DNA of 64,000 nt from NCBI GenBank assembly GCA_963678855.1, contig OY787448.1, positions 806,001-870,000 of the forward strand, read 5' to 3'. A program made the position numbers and the translations under genes. Of the stretch, positions 14,478-22,700 are shown piece after piece (within the stretch, counting starts at the first letter, position 1; each line of letters starts with the position of its first letter). The notes below the pieces were generated by a model. The model did no database searches and had not been told where the DNA came from. It saw only the letters and a program-made list of their open reading frames with translations. This stretch comes from F22 sp963678855. Its GTDB lineage: Bacteria; Bacteroidota; Bacteroidia; Bacteroidales; Bacteroidaceae.

Positions 14478-15041
14478 ATGAAATATCTTATTGTAGGCTT
14501 GGGTAATATCGGTCCTGAATACCGTAATACGCGCCACAATATAGGATTTATGGTATTGGACGCCTTTGCTAAGGCGTCCAATATTTCTTTTAGCGATGAA
14601 CGATACGGCGCCGTTGCAGAAACACGAGTGAAGAACAAAGAACTCGTACTACTCAAGCCATCAACCTATATGAATCTGAGTGGTAATGCTGTGCGCTACT
14701 GGATGCAGCAGCACAAGATTCCAGTAGAACGCGTATTGATTATCGTAGACGACCTGTCGCTACCTTTCGGCAAGCTACGCCTGAAGACCAAAGGTGGTGC
14801 TGCAGGACACAACGGACTCAAACATATCGAAGAGACACTAGGTACGGCAAAATATGCACGTCTTAAGTTCGGTATCGGAGATGATTTCTCTCGAGGACGT
14901 CAAGTGGATTATGTATTGGGTGAATTTCCTGATGAAGAAGTCAGTGAACTACCTTTTATATACCACTCAACTGAAGAAATAATCAAAAGTTTTGCACTTG
15001 CAGGGCCACAGATTACTATGAATCAGTATAATAATAAGTAA
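14478..15041 (+). CDS. pth: Peptidyl-tRNA hydrolase
   Basis: Cleaves peptidyl-tRNA released during abortive translation. The 187-residue protein has the family signature GLGNIGPEYRNTRHNIGF with its catalytic histidine (about 21), followed by NLSG and IVDDLSLPFG with the conserved aspartate. It follows rplY by 11 nt and shares its promoter; a terminator follows at 15049. Confidence 0.96.
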   Translation: MKYLIVGLGNIGPEYRNTRHNIGFMVLDAFAKASNISFSDERYGAVAETRVKNKELVLLKPSTYMNLSGNAVRYWMQQHKIPVERVLIIVDDLSLPFGKLRLKTKGGAAGHNGLKHIEETLGTAKYARLKFGIGDDFSRGRQVDYVLGEFPDEEVSELPFIYHSTEEIIKSFALAGPQITMNQYNNK

Positions 15042-15048
15042 ATATAGA

Positions 15049-15087
15049 AACGAGGATTTGTCAGTCATGACTAGTCCTCGTTTTTTC
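15049..15087 (+). terminator. Terminator of rplY-pth
   Basis: AACGAGGA (15049-15056) pairs with TCCTCGTT (15075-15082); an inner GTCA/TGAC extends the fold and a T-tract follows. Confidence 0.85.
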
Positions 15088-15168
15088 TTTTTTGCAAACA
15101 TCTTTTGTACATACCAGTTATTATATGTAATTTTACAGGGTACTATAATTCGCTATACTATATAAAAA

Positions 15169-16032
15169 ATGAAGAGCTATTCTATCAAAACTGGACTTTT
15201 AGTCATAATTATACTATTCTCTCTCTACAATTGCCAAAGCAATAAAGAGAACAAACACATTACAATTGCTTATACCAACTGGATAGAAAGCAAGGCTTTT
15301 TCATATCTTGCGCAAGAAATACTTCGCAAAGAAGGATATGACGTAGAACTAGTCTTTATTAAGGGTGAAATATCAACAATCTACTCTTTATTAGCCCAAA
15401 AAAAGGTTGATATTTTCATGAATGCATGGGTTCCATTCACTCATAAAGACTTTTTAGATAAATACGGCAAAAGACTTAGCAAAATAAACACCAACTATGT
15501 TAATGCACGCCTTGGCCTTGTAGTTCCTGAATATATGGACATCTACTCTATCGAACAATTAGCCCAATACGATTCTTTACTCAACTACACCATCATTGGC
15601 TTAGCTAAAGAGACTGGTTATATGGATCAAGTTGCATCGGCAGTAAAATCTTACAACTTGAATAAATTTCACTTGACATATGCTAACGAACTAGCTGTAT
15701 TAGATAGTTTAAAGCAGGCAATACAACAAAGAAGACCTATCGTAGTTACTGGCTGGACCCCTCACTGGATGTTTTCACGTTATGACATTAAATTTTTAGA
15801 TGATCCTCACTTTTCATTTGGAGAAAGTCAACGGATAGACACTTACGCATGGAAAGGATTCGCTAGAAAAAGACCATACGCGACCTCTTTCTTTAGCAGA
15901 ATACTTTTTACAGATAAAACGATGGCTAATCTTCTAGATACTTTCGACAAGATTAAAGATCCAGAAAAAGCTGCCAAAGCATGGATTGAAGCACATCCTA
16001 TCCTTGTAGCCAACTGGTTGCCTTACGAATAA
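15169..16032 (+). CDS. Glycine betaine/choline-type substrate-binding lipoprotein (OpuAC family)
   Basis: A 287-residue periplasmic binding protein. The signal peptide ends in a lipobox around SLYNC (C22), so it should be a lipoprotein. The mature part has the OpuAC-like fold, with Trp residues in YTNWIE, NAWVPFTH and TGWTPHWMF that would form the aromatic cage for a quaternary amine, typically glycine betaine, proline betaine or choline. No permease or ATPase partner is adjacent: the next genes encode an unrelated DUF5687 exporter pair. It is therefore an orphan binding protein here, more AT-rich than its neighbours. Confidence 0.85.
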   Translation: MKSYSIKTGLLVIIILFSLYNCQSNKENKHITIAYTNWIESKAFSYLAQEILRKEGYDVELVFIKGEISTIYSLLAQKKVDIFMNAWVPFTHKDFLDKYGKRLSKINTNYVNARLGLVVPEYMDIYSIEQLAQYDSLLNYTIIGLAKETGYMDQVASAVKSYNLNKFHLTYANELAVLDSLKQAIQQRRPIVVTGWTPHWMFSRYDIKFLDDPHFSFGESQRIDTYAWKGFARKRPYATSFFSRILFTDKTMANLLDTFDKIKDPEKAAKAWIEAHPILVANWLPYE

Positions 16033-16070
16033 TTATCAGCTATTCTTTTTTTTCTAAACAATACTTTTGC

Positions 16071-16102
16071 TATATTTGTGCGGCGTCTGCTTACAAACAG
16101 AC
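16071..16102 (+). promoter_or_regulatory. Promoter box and leader hairpin of the DUF5687 gene
   Basis: TATATTTG at 16071-16078 (a second TAnnTTTG match, TACTTTTG, overlaps just upstream at about 16062). A small hairpin GTCTG/CAGAC follows at 16085-16102 in the 60-nt leader. Confidence 0.5.
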
Positions 16103-16144
16103 AGTCTAATTAGTAATTTGTGTATTAATACCCTCAATAAACAT

Positions 16145-17686
16145 ATGAAAGTACTATCTCACTTCAAACTATTCGACTTGCTATTAATGCTCAACAAGCA
16201 TCAGAAACTGCGTAGTAAACGCGATCCGATGTGGTCTACCAATAAAGCTACCAAAATTTTCATATGGTTATCTATGCTTGTCTTCCTAGGAGAGTTCATC
16301 TTAATTGGTACTTTACTAGGCTTTGGTTTCAGCTCTCACACTGCTTTGGAACCATACTATATGATGAATAGAGGTATTTTCATCATGCTACTACTGGATT
16401 GGAAAATTCGATTTATCTTCCAGCAACTTCCAGTTCAACAGATTAAACCATATACAGTACTACCACTCAAACGAACAAACCTTATTGATGTGTTGCTTTT
16501 GCGCAATGGGTATGCAGGTTTCAACTGGCTTTTCTTAAGCTACATGATTCCTTTTGCGCTGATTGCTGTCACACCTAACTGGGGATTGATGGGAGTCACT
16601 CGCTATATATTAGGTCTAAGTCTTTTATTTATAGCCAATAGTTATTGGTATCTGTTGTGCCGTACTCTAATTAAAGAGCATATAGCTTGGGTAGCTCTTC
16701 CTATCGCCATTTATGGAGGCATCGCTGCATTGGAGTTTATTCCTGATGGCCATATCATGAGTTATGCAACCATGTATTTTGGTCAAGGGTTGATTGCTGG
16801 ATGGACATGGGCTTATCTAATACCTATTGCACTGATTGTTATCTTATACTCTATAAATCGTGTTCTTTCTCTACACCTCTCTCTACGTGAAAGTGGACAT
16901 GGAGATGTTAAAGAAGAAAAAGTAGTACCAGTATCTGAAATATCCCACTTGAATCGTCTAGGAAATATTGGTTTCTGGATGCAATTAGAGCTTAAGCTAC
17001 TTAGAAGAAACAAAGCACTTAAAGTGGCAACCAATATGCTTGGTATCATGATTATGGTCTTTGTTGCATTAATGTTCTTTGTTGAAGATGTCTACAAATC
17101 CGACGAATACTTCTCTTGGTGGATGTATAGTTATTTCCTCGGTTGTGGAGGCTTTGTGATGTTAGCCAATGTCTTGAGCTATGAAGGCAACTACATTGAT
17201 GGACTAATGACCAAAAGAGAAAGTGTGTATGACATGTTGACTTCTAAGTATTACTTATCGGCAGTATTTGCTATATTACCGATGCTGCTGATGATGGTAT
17301 TGGTATACAAAGGACGATTTGATTTTTTCCAACTGATTGCTATTGCTATCTATTTCAGCGGCATACTAAATATGGGCTTTATTCAAAACGCCATGTTCAA
17401 TAAGAATACCTTACCCTTAAATAAGACAGTCAACTCAGGGGCTAGAGGACGCATGACCTTGTGGCAAATGATGATCACCTTCGGAACGATGATTATCACT
17501 AGCTTAATCGCTTTCTTAGGGTATAACTATTTTCCACACTGGGCTACTAGTCTAGTCCTAGCCGCTCTAGGTCTCTTGGCTTTGTCTACAGCACGTATCT
17601 GGCTTAAATGGACATATCAAGGGTTCATGAAGAACAAATATAAGAATCTTGAGGGCTTTAGAGCAAGTCGCGAAGAGATTGTGTAA
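16145..17686 (+). CDS. DUF5687 family ABC transporter membrane protein
   Basis: A 513-residue polytopic membrane protein with roughly ten to twelve hydrophobic helices, for example around IFIWLSMLVFLGEFILIGTLLGFGF and the C-terminal LVLAALGLLALSTARIW. It matches the Bacteroidota DUF5687 family of exporter-like membrane subunits that sit beside a single ABC ATPase, as here 34 nt downstream. The start MKVLSHFKLFDLLLMLNKHQKLRSKRD was chosen; the frame stays open for 26 codons upstream, overlapping the promoter box. The substrate is unknown. Confidence 0.85.
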   Translation: MKVLSHFKLFDLLLMLNKHQKLRSKRDPMWSTNKATKIFIWLSMLVFLGEFILIGTLLGFGFSSHTALEPYYMMNRGIFIMLLLDWKIRFIFQQLPVQQIKPYTVLPLKRTNLIDVLLLRNGYAGFNWLFLSYMIPFALIAVTPNWGLMGVTRYILGLSLLFIANSYWYLLCRTLIKEHIAWVALPIAIYGGIAALEFIPDGHIMSYATMYFGQGLIAGWTWAYLIPIALIVILYSINRVLSLHLSLRESGHGDVKEEKVVPVSEISHLNRLGNIGFWMQLELKLLRRNKALKVATNMLGIMIMVFVALMFFVEDVYKSDEYFSWWMYSYFLGCGGFVMLANVLSYEGNYIDGLMTKRESVYDMLTSKYYLSAVFAILPMLLMMVLVYKGRFDFFQLIAIAIYFSGILNMGFIQNAMFNKNTLPLNKTVNSGARGRMTLWQMMITFGTMIITSLIAFLGYNYFPHWATSLVLAALGLLALSTARIWLKWTYQGFMKNKYKNLEGFRASREEIV

Positions 17687-17720
17687 AGCATTATTGATAA
17701 TAAAGAAAACATAATACAGT

Positions 17721-18419
17721 ATGATACGTATCAACGAACTTAGCAAAAAGTATGGAGAGAAATCAGCTCTTTCTATCAACAACTACCACATTCCTCCTGG
17801 TGAAATCCTAGGTCTTGTGGGTAATAACGGCGCAGGTAAGACTACCTTATTCCGTCTTATCCTAGACCTGACACAACCAACTACAGGTGTGGCACTTATC
17901 GAAAATTCACCAGTACACGAAAGTGAGAACTGGAAAGACATCACTGGTTCATTTATCGACCGTAGTTTTTTGATTGATTACTTGACAGCAGAAGAATATT
18001 TCTATTTTGTAGGCCGCTTGTATGGCATGGACAAAGAAGCAGTAGACGCTCAGCTTGAACTATACACAGACTTTATGAAAGATGAAGTACTGGATCAAAA
18101 GAAGTATCTTCGTAGCTTTTCAGCAGGTAATGCACAAAAGGTAGGTATTTTAGCTGCTATGCTACATGAACCTAAACTGCTTATCTTAGATGAACCTTTC
18201 AACTTCTTGGATCCTTCAAGTCAAGCAGCTATCAAGCGACTACTGAAAGAATACAATGAACGCACTGGGGCAGCCATCGTTATCTCTAGTCACAACTTGA
18301 ACCACACAGTAGATATCTCTACCCGTATCGCCTTATTGGAAAAAGGAGAACTAATCCGTGACTTAAAGGCAGAAGAGTGCAACATCTCAGAAGAATTGGC
18401 CGAATACTTCCAAGTATAA
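17721..18419 (+). CDS. ABC transporter ATP-binding protein
   Basis: A 232-residue ATPase subunit. The Walker A motif is GNNGAGKTT, Walker B is LLILDEPF, and SSHNLNH gives the switch histidine. The signature loop reads FSAGNAQKV instead of LSGGQ, as in several export-type ATPases. It pairs with the DUF5687 membrane protein 34 nt upstream, forming a two-gene exporter module. Substrate unknown. Confidence 0.92.
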   Translation: MIRINELSKKYGEKSALSINNYHIPPGEILGLVGNNGAGKTTLFRLILDLTQPTTGVALIENSPVHESENWKDITGSFIDRSFLIDYLTAEEYFYFVGRLYGMDKEAVDAQLELYTDFMKDEVLDQKKYLRSFSAGNAQKVGILAAMLHEPKLLILDEPFNFLDPSSQAAIKRLLKEYNERTGAAIVISSHNLNHTVDISTRIALLEKGELIRDLKAEECNISEELAEYFQV

Positions 18420-18459
18420 GAAGAAATCAACTGATTCTCACAGAAAAAGATTAGAATAT

Positions 18460-18491
18460 TTTTGTGATTCGAGAAAAAAGTAGTAATTTTG
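18460..18491 (+). promoter_or_regulatory. Promoter of rplU-rpmA
   Basis: TTTG at 18460-18463, 20 nt, then TAATTTTG at 18484-18491. Start near 18496. Confidence 0.75.
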
Positions 18492-18495
18492 CACC

Positions 18496-18606
18496 CGATA
18501 ATCCCAATTGGGTCGAAAAGCGTCTTGCAGCAGTACCATACGCGTGTCGTATACATTGTGAAGTAAGAACACCCAACGGATAAAACCTGTATTATATTAA
18601 TAACAG
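18496..18606 (+). promoter_or_regulatory. Structured leader of rplU, possible L21 autoregulatory element
   Basis: TTGGGT (18508-18513) can pair with ACCCAA (18571-18576), enclosing the hairpin ATACG-CGTGT-CGTAT (18538-18552). Such a 110-nt folded leader before a ribosomal protein operon suggests feedback by a ribosomal protein, but no known motif was verified. Confidence 0.4.
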
Positions 18607-18924
18607 ATGTACGCAATTGTAGAAATTAACGGCCAACAATTCAAAACTGAAGCAGGCCAAAAGCTATTCGTTCACCACATCGAAGGTGCAGAGAATGGCG
18701 CAACAGTAGAGTTTGACAAAGTATTGCTAGTTGACAACGACGGTACTATCACAGTAGGTGCTCCTACAGTAGAAGGTGCTAAGGTTGTTGCAGAAGTAGT
18801 ATCTGACCTAGTAAAAGGTGACCGTGTTATCGTCTTCCATAAGAAGCGCCGTAAAGGTTACCGCAAACGTAACGGTCACCGTCAACAATTCACAGAGATC
18901 ACAATCAAAGAAGTAGTAGCTTAA
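18607..18924 (+). CDS. rplU: Ribosomal protein bL21
   Basis: A 50S subunit protein of 105 residues, opening MYAIVEINGQQFKTEAGQKLFV. The family signature is VIVFHKKRRKGYRKRNGHRQQFTEITI at the C-terminus. It is followed after 20 nt by rpmA, the universal rplU-rpmA pair. The leader is long and folded. Confidence 0.98.
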   Translation: MYAIVEINGQQFKTEAGQKLFVHHIEGAENGATVEFDKVLLVDNDGTITVGAPTVEGAKVVAEVVSDLVKGDRVIVFHKKRRKGYRKRNGHRQQFTEITIKEVVA

Positions 18925-18944
18925 TCACTTAAAAACAAGAAGAA

Positions 18945-19199
18945 ATGGCACATAAGAAAGGTGTAGGTAGTTCTAAGAACGGCCGTGAATCAGCTAGTAA
19001 GAGACTTGGTGTAAAGATTTTTGGTGGTGAAGCTTGTAAAGCTGGTAACATCATCATCCGCCAACGTGGTACACAACACCACCCAGGTGACAACATGGGT
19101 ATGGGTAAAGATCATACTTTGTTTGCACTTGTAGATGGTACAGTTAGCTTTAAGAAGGGACGTAACAACAAGAGCGTTGTTTCTATCATCCCTGCGTAA
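18945..19199 (+). CDS. rpmA: Ribosomal protein bL27
   Basis: A 50S protein of 84 residues whose N-terminus reaches toward the peptidyl transferase centre. It begins MAHKKGVGSSKNGRESASKRLGVK and contains IIRQRGTQHHPGDNMGMGKDHTLFA. There is no Firmicutes-type cleavable extension. It ends the rplU transcript at a strong terminator. Confidence 0.98.
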   Translation: MAHKKGVGSSKNGRESASKRLGVKIFGGEACKAGNIIIRQRGTQHHPGDNMGMGKDHTLFALVDGTVSFKKGRNNKSVVSIIPA

Positions 19200-19245
19200 T
19201 TTTTTGATTACGACTCAGCGATAAGCTGAAAAGTATAAAGCATAT

Positions 19246-19288
19246 AGAGAGCCTGTCAAACTTTGTTTTGACAGGCTCTCTTTTTATT
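19246..19288 (+). terminator. Terminator of rplU-rpmA
   Basis: AGAGAGCCTGTCAAA (19246-19260) pairs perfectly with 19267-19281 over a 6-nt loop, followed by a T-rich run. Confidence 0.92.
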
Positions 19289-19354
19289 TTTCACTTGTAT
19301 ATTTCATGAATCGAAAAGCATTATTATCCTTCTTATTTATCTTGATATGTTTTG

Positions 19355-19601
19355 CATCACGGCTGCTTTAGTGATATTGTTCACCATTCAGACCGAGGTA
19401 TTCAGTATTGCTGTGGAGCGTATACAAGCATCCTCTATAATCACGGCTTTCAGAGCCCAATTCTAAAGTAGAAAAAGCTATTGACTATTATAATAATGTG
19501 AGACTCATATGAGTAACCATATGAAAACTCCAGAAGAAATACATACTGGACTTATAGTGAGTTCTCAAGTGTGGAAAGATAGATATTTAAAACAGATATA
19601 A
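19355..19601 (+). pseudogene. Decayed IS3-family transposase (C-terminal remnant)
   Basis: Three frames together recall the C-terminal part of an IS3-family DDE transposase. The frame from 19379 reads VHHSDRGIQYCCGAYTSIL, containing the second catalytic Asp, and stops at a TAG at 19469. A shifted frame at about 19471 reads EKAIDYYNNVR. A third from 19506 reads HMSNHMKTPEEIHTG and ends at 19599-19601. The N-terminal half and clear terminal inverted repeats are absent, so it is a dead fragment. It lies in the 577-bp gene-free stretch between rpmA and pabC, whose remainder (19602-19777) holds a run of nine Gs (19632-19640) and a small hairpin (about 19679-19699). Confidence 0.8.
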
Positions 19602-19777
19602 AAGAATGAAATAGTAAATCTCCCGATCGTCGGGGGGGGGCTTTCCATACTCTGCCGCTCAGGCGCTCCCAGAATGCAATTTGGTTTTAAGCCAAATTAT
19701 AACTAACTCGCAGGCCATTAGAATTTTCCACACAAGCCTAAAGGTTGCTAGCTAGTCGATATTCTCCTCCCTTTGAC

Positions 19778-20431
19778 TTATCTAATATTTTCAAGACTCA
19801 GAGTGAGCTCGCTAAGACCTATCATAGCATTAATTAGATGTACAGCATCAAAATGTCCTATTGACTCAATAGGTATATCTGTCTCTTCTACTTTCCCCGA
19901 CTCAATAAGCATCCTTCTTCTGACTCCAGGTAAAAGCGGTTTAGCTGGCGTTATATAATGACCGTCTCGTTCAAAAACCACATTACAATAACTAGTATCG
20001 GTTACTAAACCATTTTGAGTAATCAAGATATCATCAAAGTCGACACTTTTTGCACTAACTAAACGATTGAGATCAGTACGATCTGCGAACTTATGATGAT
20101 AATCCAATTCAGATGCTTCTATAACCTGAAGAGACCGAATCTCTCGCATATGATATGCAGCCATTGTTATCTCGTGAATCTGCAAAGGCAACAGTTCGTT
20201 ATCTGATGACAGACTATACATAACTCGGCATTTAGTCTTTTTCTCATAAGAATCTGATGCAACACAAGTAGCAACTGCATCTTTAAATGCAATGGCTGCT
20301 TGCTTAGCTCCAGAAACAGACAGGTCGTAGGCGAGAGCTGTATTATAAACTCGTTGTGCGTGTCCTTCCAATAAAGGAATTTGTCCTTTTTCTACAAGAA
20401 TAGACTCCAACAATAACGGGCTTTCCATCAA
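19778..20431 (-). CDS. pabC: Aminotransferase class IV, aminodeoxychorismate lyase-like
   Basis: A 217-residue PLP enzyme of fold type IV, probably releasing pyruvate from 4-amino-4-deoxychorismate to give p-aminobenzoate for folate. Family features are DILITQNGLVTDTSYCNVVF, YITPAKPLLPGVRRRML and HHKFADRTDLNRL with the candidate PLP lysine. It is shorter than canonical PabC (about 270). Its start overlaps the nspC stop by 4 nt (ATGA), showing translational coupling. pabA and pabB lie within 3 kb, supporting the folate role over a branched-chain or D-amino-acid transaminase. Annotation is moderately sure. Confidence 0.82.
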   Translation of the reverse strand: MMESPLLLESILVEKGQIPLLEGHAQRVYNTALAYDLSVSGAKQAAIAFKDAVATCVASDSYEKKTKCRVMYSLSSDNELLPLQIHEITMAAYHMREIRSLQVIEASELDYHHKFADRTDLNRLVSAKSVDFDDILITQNGLVTDTSYCNVVFERDGHYITPAKPLLPGVRRRMLIESGKVEETDIPIESIGHFDAVHLINAMIGLSELTLSLENIR

Positions 20432-21573
20432 TCCATTCTGTCTTTATAATCAAAATATGTATACTGTCTCAAAATTTCAGGACTACCATCCATGTGCTGC
20501 ATTGCGATAGTAGGATGTGTTATTCCATTAAACATAGTTGTCTTCACAGTTGTATAATGAATCATATCCTTAAGCACAAGCACTTGCCCTACTTCGAGAG
20601 GCTTATCAAAAGTCCAGTACCCCATATAATCTCCACTTAGGCAGCTATTCCCTCCTAAACGATATGTAGTATCACTGTCCTCAGACACTACATCTTCATG
20701 TATAGCCCCCTCAACCACAGGTTGATACGGCATCTCTAAGCAGTCAGGCATATGGCAAGCAAAGCTCACATTCATCATAGCTGTCTTGATGCCATTATTT
20801 TCAACAACATCAACAACTCGAGCTGTCAAATCACCTACTTGCCACGCAAAAGCTGAACCAGGCTCTAATACAACATGAAGATTTGGATGACGACTCTTAA
20901 AGTCCTTCAACAACTGAATGAGATGTTGACGGTCGTAGTCATCTCTTGTCATCAAATGACCTCCGCCCAAGTTTATCCACTTTAACTGGTCAAACCAAGG
21001 ATTAAACTTTTCTTCAATATGCTTCAACGTACGTTCAAATTCATGCGAACTAGATTCACACAAAGTATGGCAATGAAAACCTTCTACACCTCTTGGCAAA
21101 AACACAGGAAGTTGATCATGAGTAAGACCAAAACGAGTGCCTGGCGCACAAGGATTATATATTTCTGTTTCTACTTCAGAATATTCTGGATTCACACGCA
21201 AGCCGCAACTAACTTCACCAGCAATAGCTCGCTTATGATAACGTTTAAACTGTGTAAGACTGTTGAAAGTCATATGGCTACTACAACGTATCATGGCGTC
21301 AATCTCTTCATCAACATATGCAGGTGAATACGTATGAGCTTTAGTTCCAAACTCTTCATATGAAAGGCGAGCCTCACTCAAACTACTAGCTGTTGTATGG
21401 CAAATATACTCCCTAAAGATAGGAAATGTCTTCCATAAAGCGAACGCTTTGAAAGCCAAAATTATCTCTACATCAGCAGCTTTAGCTACTTCAGTAATCA
21501 CAGCCAAGTTTTGTCGAAGCTTTGATTCTTCGAGAATGTAACAAGGGTTGGGAAATTGATTATAATTTATCAT
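20428..21573 (-). CDS. nspC: Carboxynorspermidine/carboxyspermidine decarboxylase
   Basis: A PLP-dependent fold type III decarboxylase of 381 residues that makes spermidine or norspermidine from its carboxy precursor in the alternative, AdoMet-independent polyamine route. Features are ILAFKAFALW with the PLP lysine, GFHCHTLCES, EPGSAFAWQVGDL and the CLSGDYMGYW segment bearing the catalytic cysteine. The start MINYNQFPNPCYILEE was chosen; the open frame extends 23 codons upstream over the promoter box. The partner dehydrogenase is not in the window. Its stop overlaps the start of pabC. Confidence 0.9.
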   Translation of the reverse strand: MINYNQFPNPCYILEESKLRQNLAVITEVAKAADVEIILAFKAFALWKTFPIFREYICHTTASSLSEARLSYEEFGTKAHTYSPAYVDEEIDAMIRCSSHMTFNSLTQFKRYHKRAIAGEVSCGLRVNPEYSEVETEIYNPCAPGTRFGLTHDQLPVFLPRGVEGFHCHTLCESSSHEFERTLKHIEEKFNPWFDQLKWINLGGGHLMTRDDYDRQHLIQLLKDFKSRHPNLHVVLEPGSAFAWQVGDLTARVVDVVENNGIKTAMMNVSFACHMPDCLEMPYQPVVEGAIHEDVVSEDSDTTYRLGGNSCLSGDYMGYWTFDKPLEVGQVLVLKDMIHYTTVKTTMFNGITHPTIAMQHMDGSPEILRQYTYFDYKDRMD

Positions 21574-21631
21574 AGACTTCAATTTTACTTCTACATGTAT
21601 TGCGCAATATAGGCTTTTATATTGAGACAAA

Positions 21632-21639
21632 CAAAAATA
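21632..21639 (-). promoter_or_regulatory. -7 box of nspC-pabC
   Basis: TATTTTTG on the minus strand (21639-21632); the -33 element is weak. Start near 21628, leader about 55 nt. Confidence 0.5.
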
Positions 21640-21660
21640 CAAATCTTTTTATTTTTAGAC

Positions 21661-21691
21661 TTGTTTACTATGCAAAAAAAGGCTATATTTG
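21661..21691 (+). promoter_or_regulatory. Promoter of the 95-aa hypothetical gene
   Basis: TTG at 21661-21663, 20 nt, TATATTTG at 21684-21691. It is divergent from the nspC promoter. Confidence 0.65.
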
Positions 21692-21732
21692 TCGTACGAT
21701 ATAAAGTAAAATAACGAAAACTTTTACTGCCC

Positions 21733-22020
21733 ATGAATCTGATAGATATTATTGAGCTTGAAGAGCGCAACAAAGAATATAAAAACCGAATATACTTATA
21801 CTTAAATGGGAATATTTGGCGTGCATATGAGCAGTCTGCAAGGCTACTTAAAGAGCGCATTCCAGAATCTGCTTCTGGTAAGGATGTTTTTCCTTATTAT
21901 GAAGTTGAGCTTTCTGCGGCATATATTACTTTGGAGTTAATTATCCAAAGATTACCAGGGTCTCAGCTGATGGTTCGAGATTCATATATTGAGATTCGAC
22001 TTGACGAAGAATTTGAATAG
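21733..22020 (+). CDS. Small conserved-looking hypothetical protein
   Basis: A 95-residue soluble, acidic protein (MNLIDIIELEERNKEYKNRIYLYLNGNIWRAYEQSA in two stretches). No domain is recognised. It has its own promoter and ends at the bidirectional terminator shared with pabA. The pattern of a Tyr/Trp-containing N-terminal third and an amphipathic C-terminus resembles small Bacteroidales proteins of unknown role, but I cannot name a family. Confidence 0.7.
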   Translation: MNLIDIIELEERNKEYKNRIYLYLNGNIWRAYEQSARLLKERIPESASGKDVFPYYEVELSAAYITLELIIQRLPGSQLMVRDSYIEIRLDEEFE

Positions 22021-22044
22021 TCGATGACTAACATTATATATAAT

Positions 22045-22075
22045 AAGAGCTCCTTTTTAAGGGAGCTCTTTTTGT
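22045..22075. terminator. Bidirectional terminator between the 95-aa gene and pabA
   Basis: AAGAGCTCC (22045-22053) pairs with GGAGCTCTT (22062-22070), with T-runs on both sides. The pabA stop codon lies in the loop. Confidence 0.8.
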
Positions 22076-22674
22076 ATCCATGATTCTAGCATAACAATGC
22101 CATGCTTTGTAATAATCGATTCTGGATGAAACTGCAAACCGTATATTGGATAATCTTTATGAGATATAGCCATAATATTTTGGCACTCATCATAAGCTTC
22201 GATAATCAAACTTTCTGGAAGCGTAGCCTCATCCACAACCCAAGAGTGATATCTAGCAATTTCACTACGGTTCTCTACACCATCCCACAAAACAAATGAC
22301 GATCGCACAATCTGAAGCCGACTAGCATGGCCATGCTTAGGCGCCTTCATCTGCACCAATTTAGCTCCCAGAGATTCTGCAATAGCTTGATGACCTAGAC
22401 AAACTCCTAAGACAGAAGGGATAACACCTCCTTCATCGACATTTTGTATTACCTCGGCTAAAAATTGCATCATTTGAGGATACTCTGAAGGTATACCCGC
22501 ACCAGGAGAAAGCAATATATGTGAGTAAGACATTAGATTCTCACTTGTCCATTCACCAGTATACAAACAATCAACGTCGCAAACATCCAATGCATCACCT
22601 ACAAGGTGGCGCAGATACTCTACAAGATTGTATACGAAGGAATCTTTATTATTAACAACTAGTACTCGTTTCAT
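22057..22674 (-). CDS. pabA: Aminodeoxychorismate/anthranilate synthase glutamine amidotransferase subunit
   Basis: A 205-residue class I glutamine amidotransferase that supplies ammonia to its chorismate-binding partner. The nucleophile is C92 in GVCLGHQAIAE and the catalytic His/Glu pair is in HPES (about 183-186). The start MKRVLVVNNKDSFVYN is set by a TACTTTTG box 5 nt upstream of the ATG. The divergent pabB gene starts 26 bp away, and pabC is nearby, so the folate role is favoured over TrpG, though the subunits can be shared. Confidence 0.9.
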   Translation of the reverse strand: MKRVLVVNNKDSFVYNLVEYLRHLVGDALDVCDVDCLYTGEWTSENLMSYSHILLSPGAGIPSEYPQMMQFLAEVIQNVDEGGVIPSVLGVCLGHQAIAESLGAKLVQMKAPKHGHASRLQIVRSSFVLWDGVENRSEIARYHSWVVDEATLPESLIIEAYDECQNIMAISHKDYPIYGLQFHPESIITKHGIVMLESWIQKELP

Positions 22675-22679
22675 CGCAA

Positions 22680-22696
22680 CAAAAGTACTATATTTG
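22680..22696. promoter_or_regulatory. Back-to-back leaderless promoters of pabA and pabB
   Basis: CAAAAGTA (22680-22687, i.e. TACTTTTG on the minus strand) and TATATTTG (22689-22696, plus strand) are separated by 1 bp. Each is only 4-5 nt from its ATG (pabA 22674, pabB 22701). Each -33 region would lie inside the opposite gene, so the two promoters should not be occupied at the same time. Confidence 0.65.
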
Positions 22697-22700
22697 CCGC

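Noticed and set aside
16067..16144. 26-residue N-terminal extension of the DUF5687 protein
   Set aside because: It overlaps the -7 box and contains a hairpin; the family start fits the ATG at 16145.
19632..19640. G9 run as a phase-variable promoter or coding tract
   Set aside because: No gene or promoter element lies at the proper distance; it is only noted as unusual.
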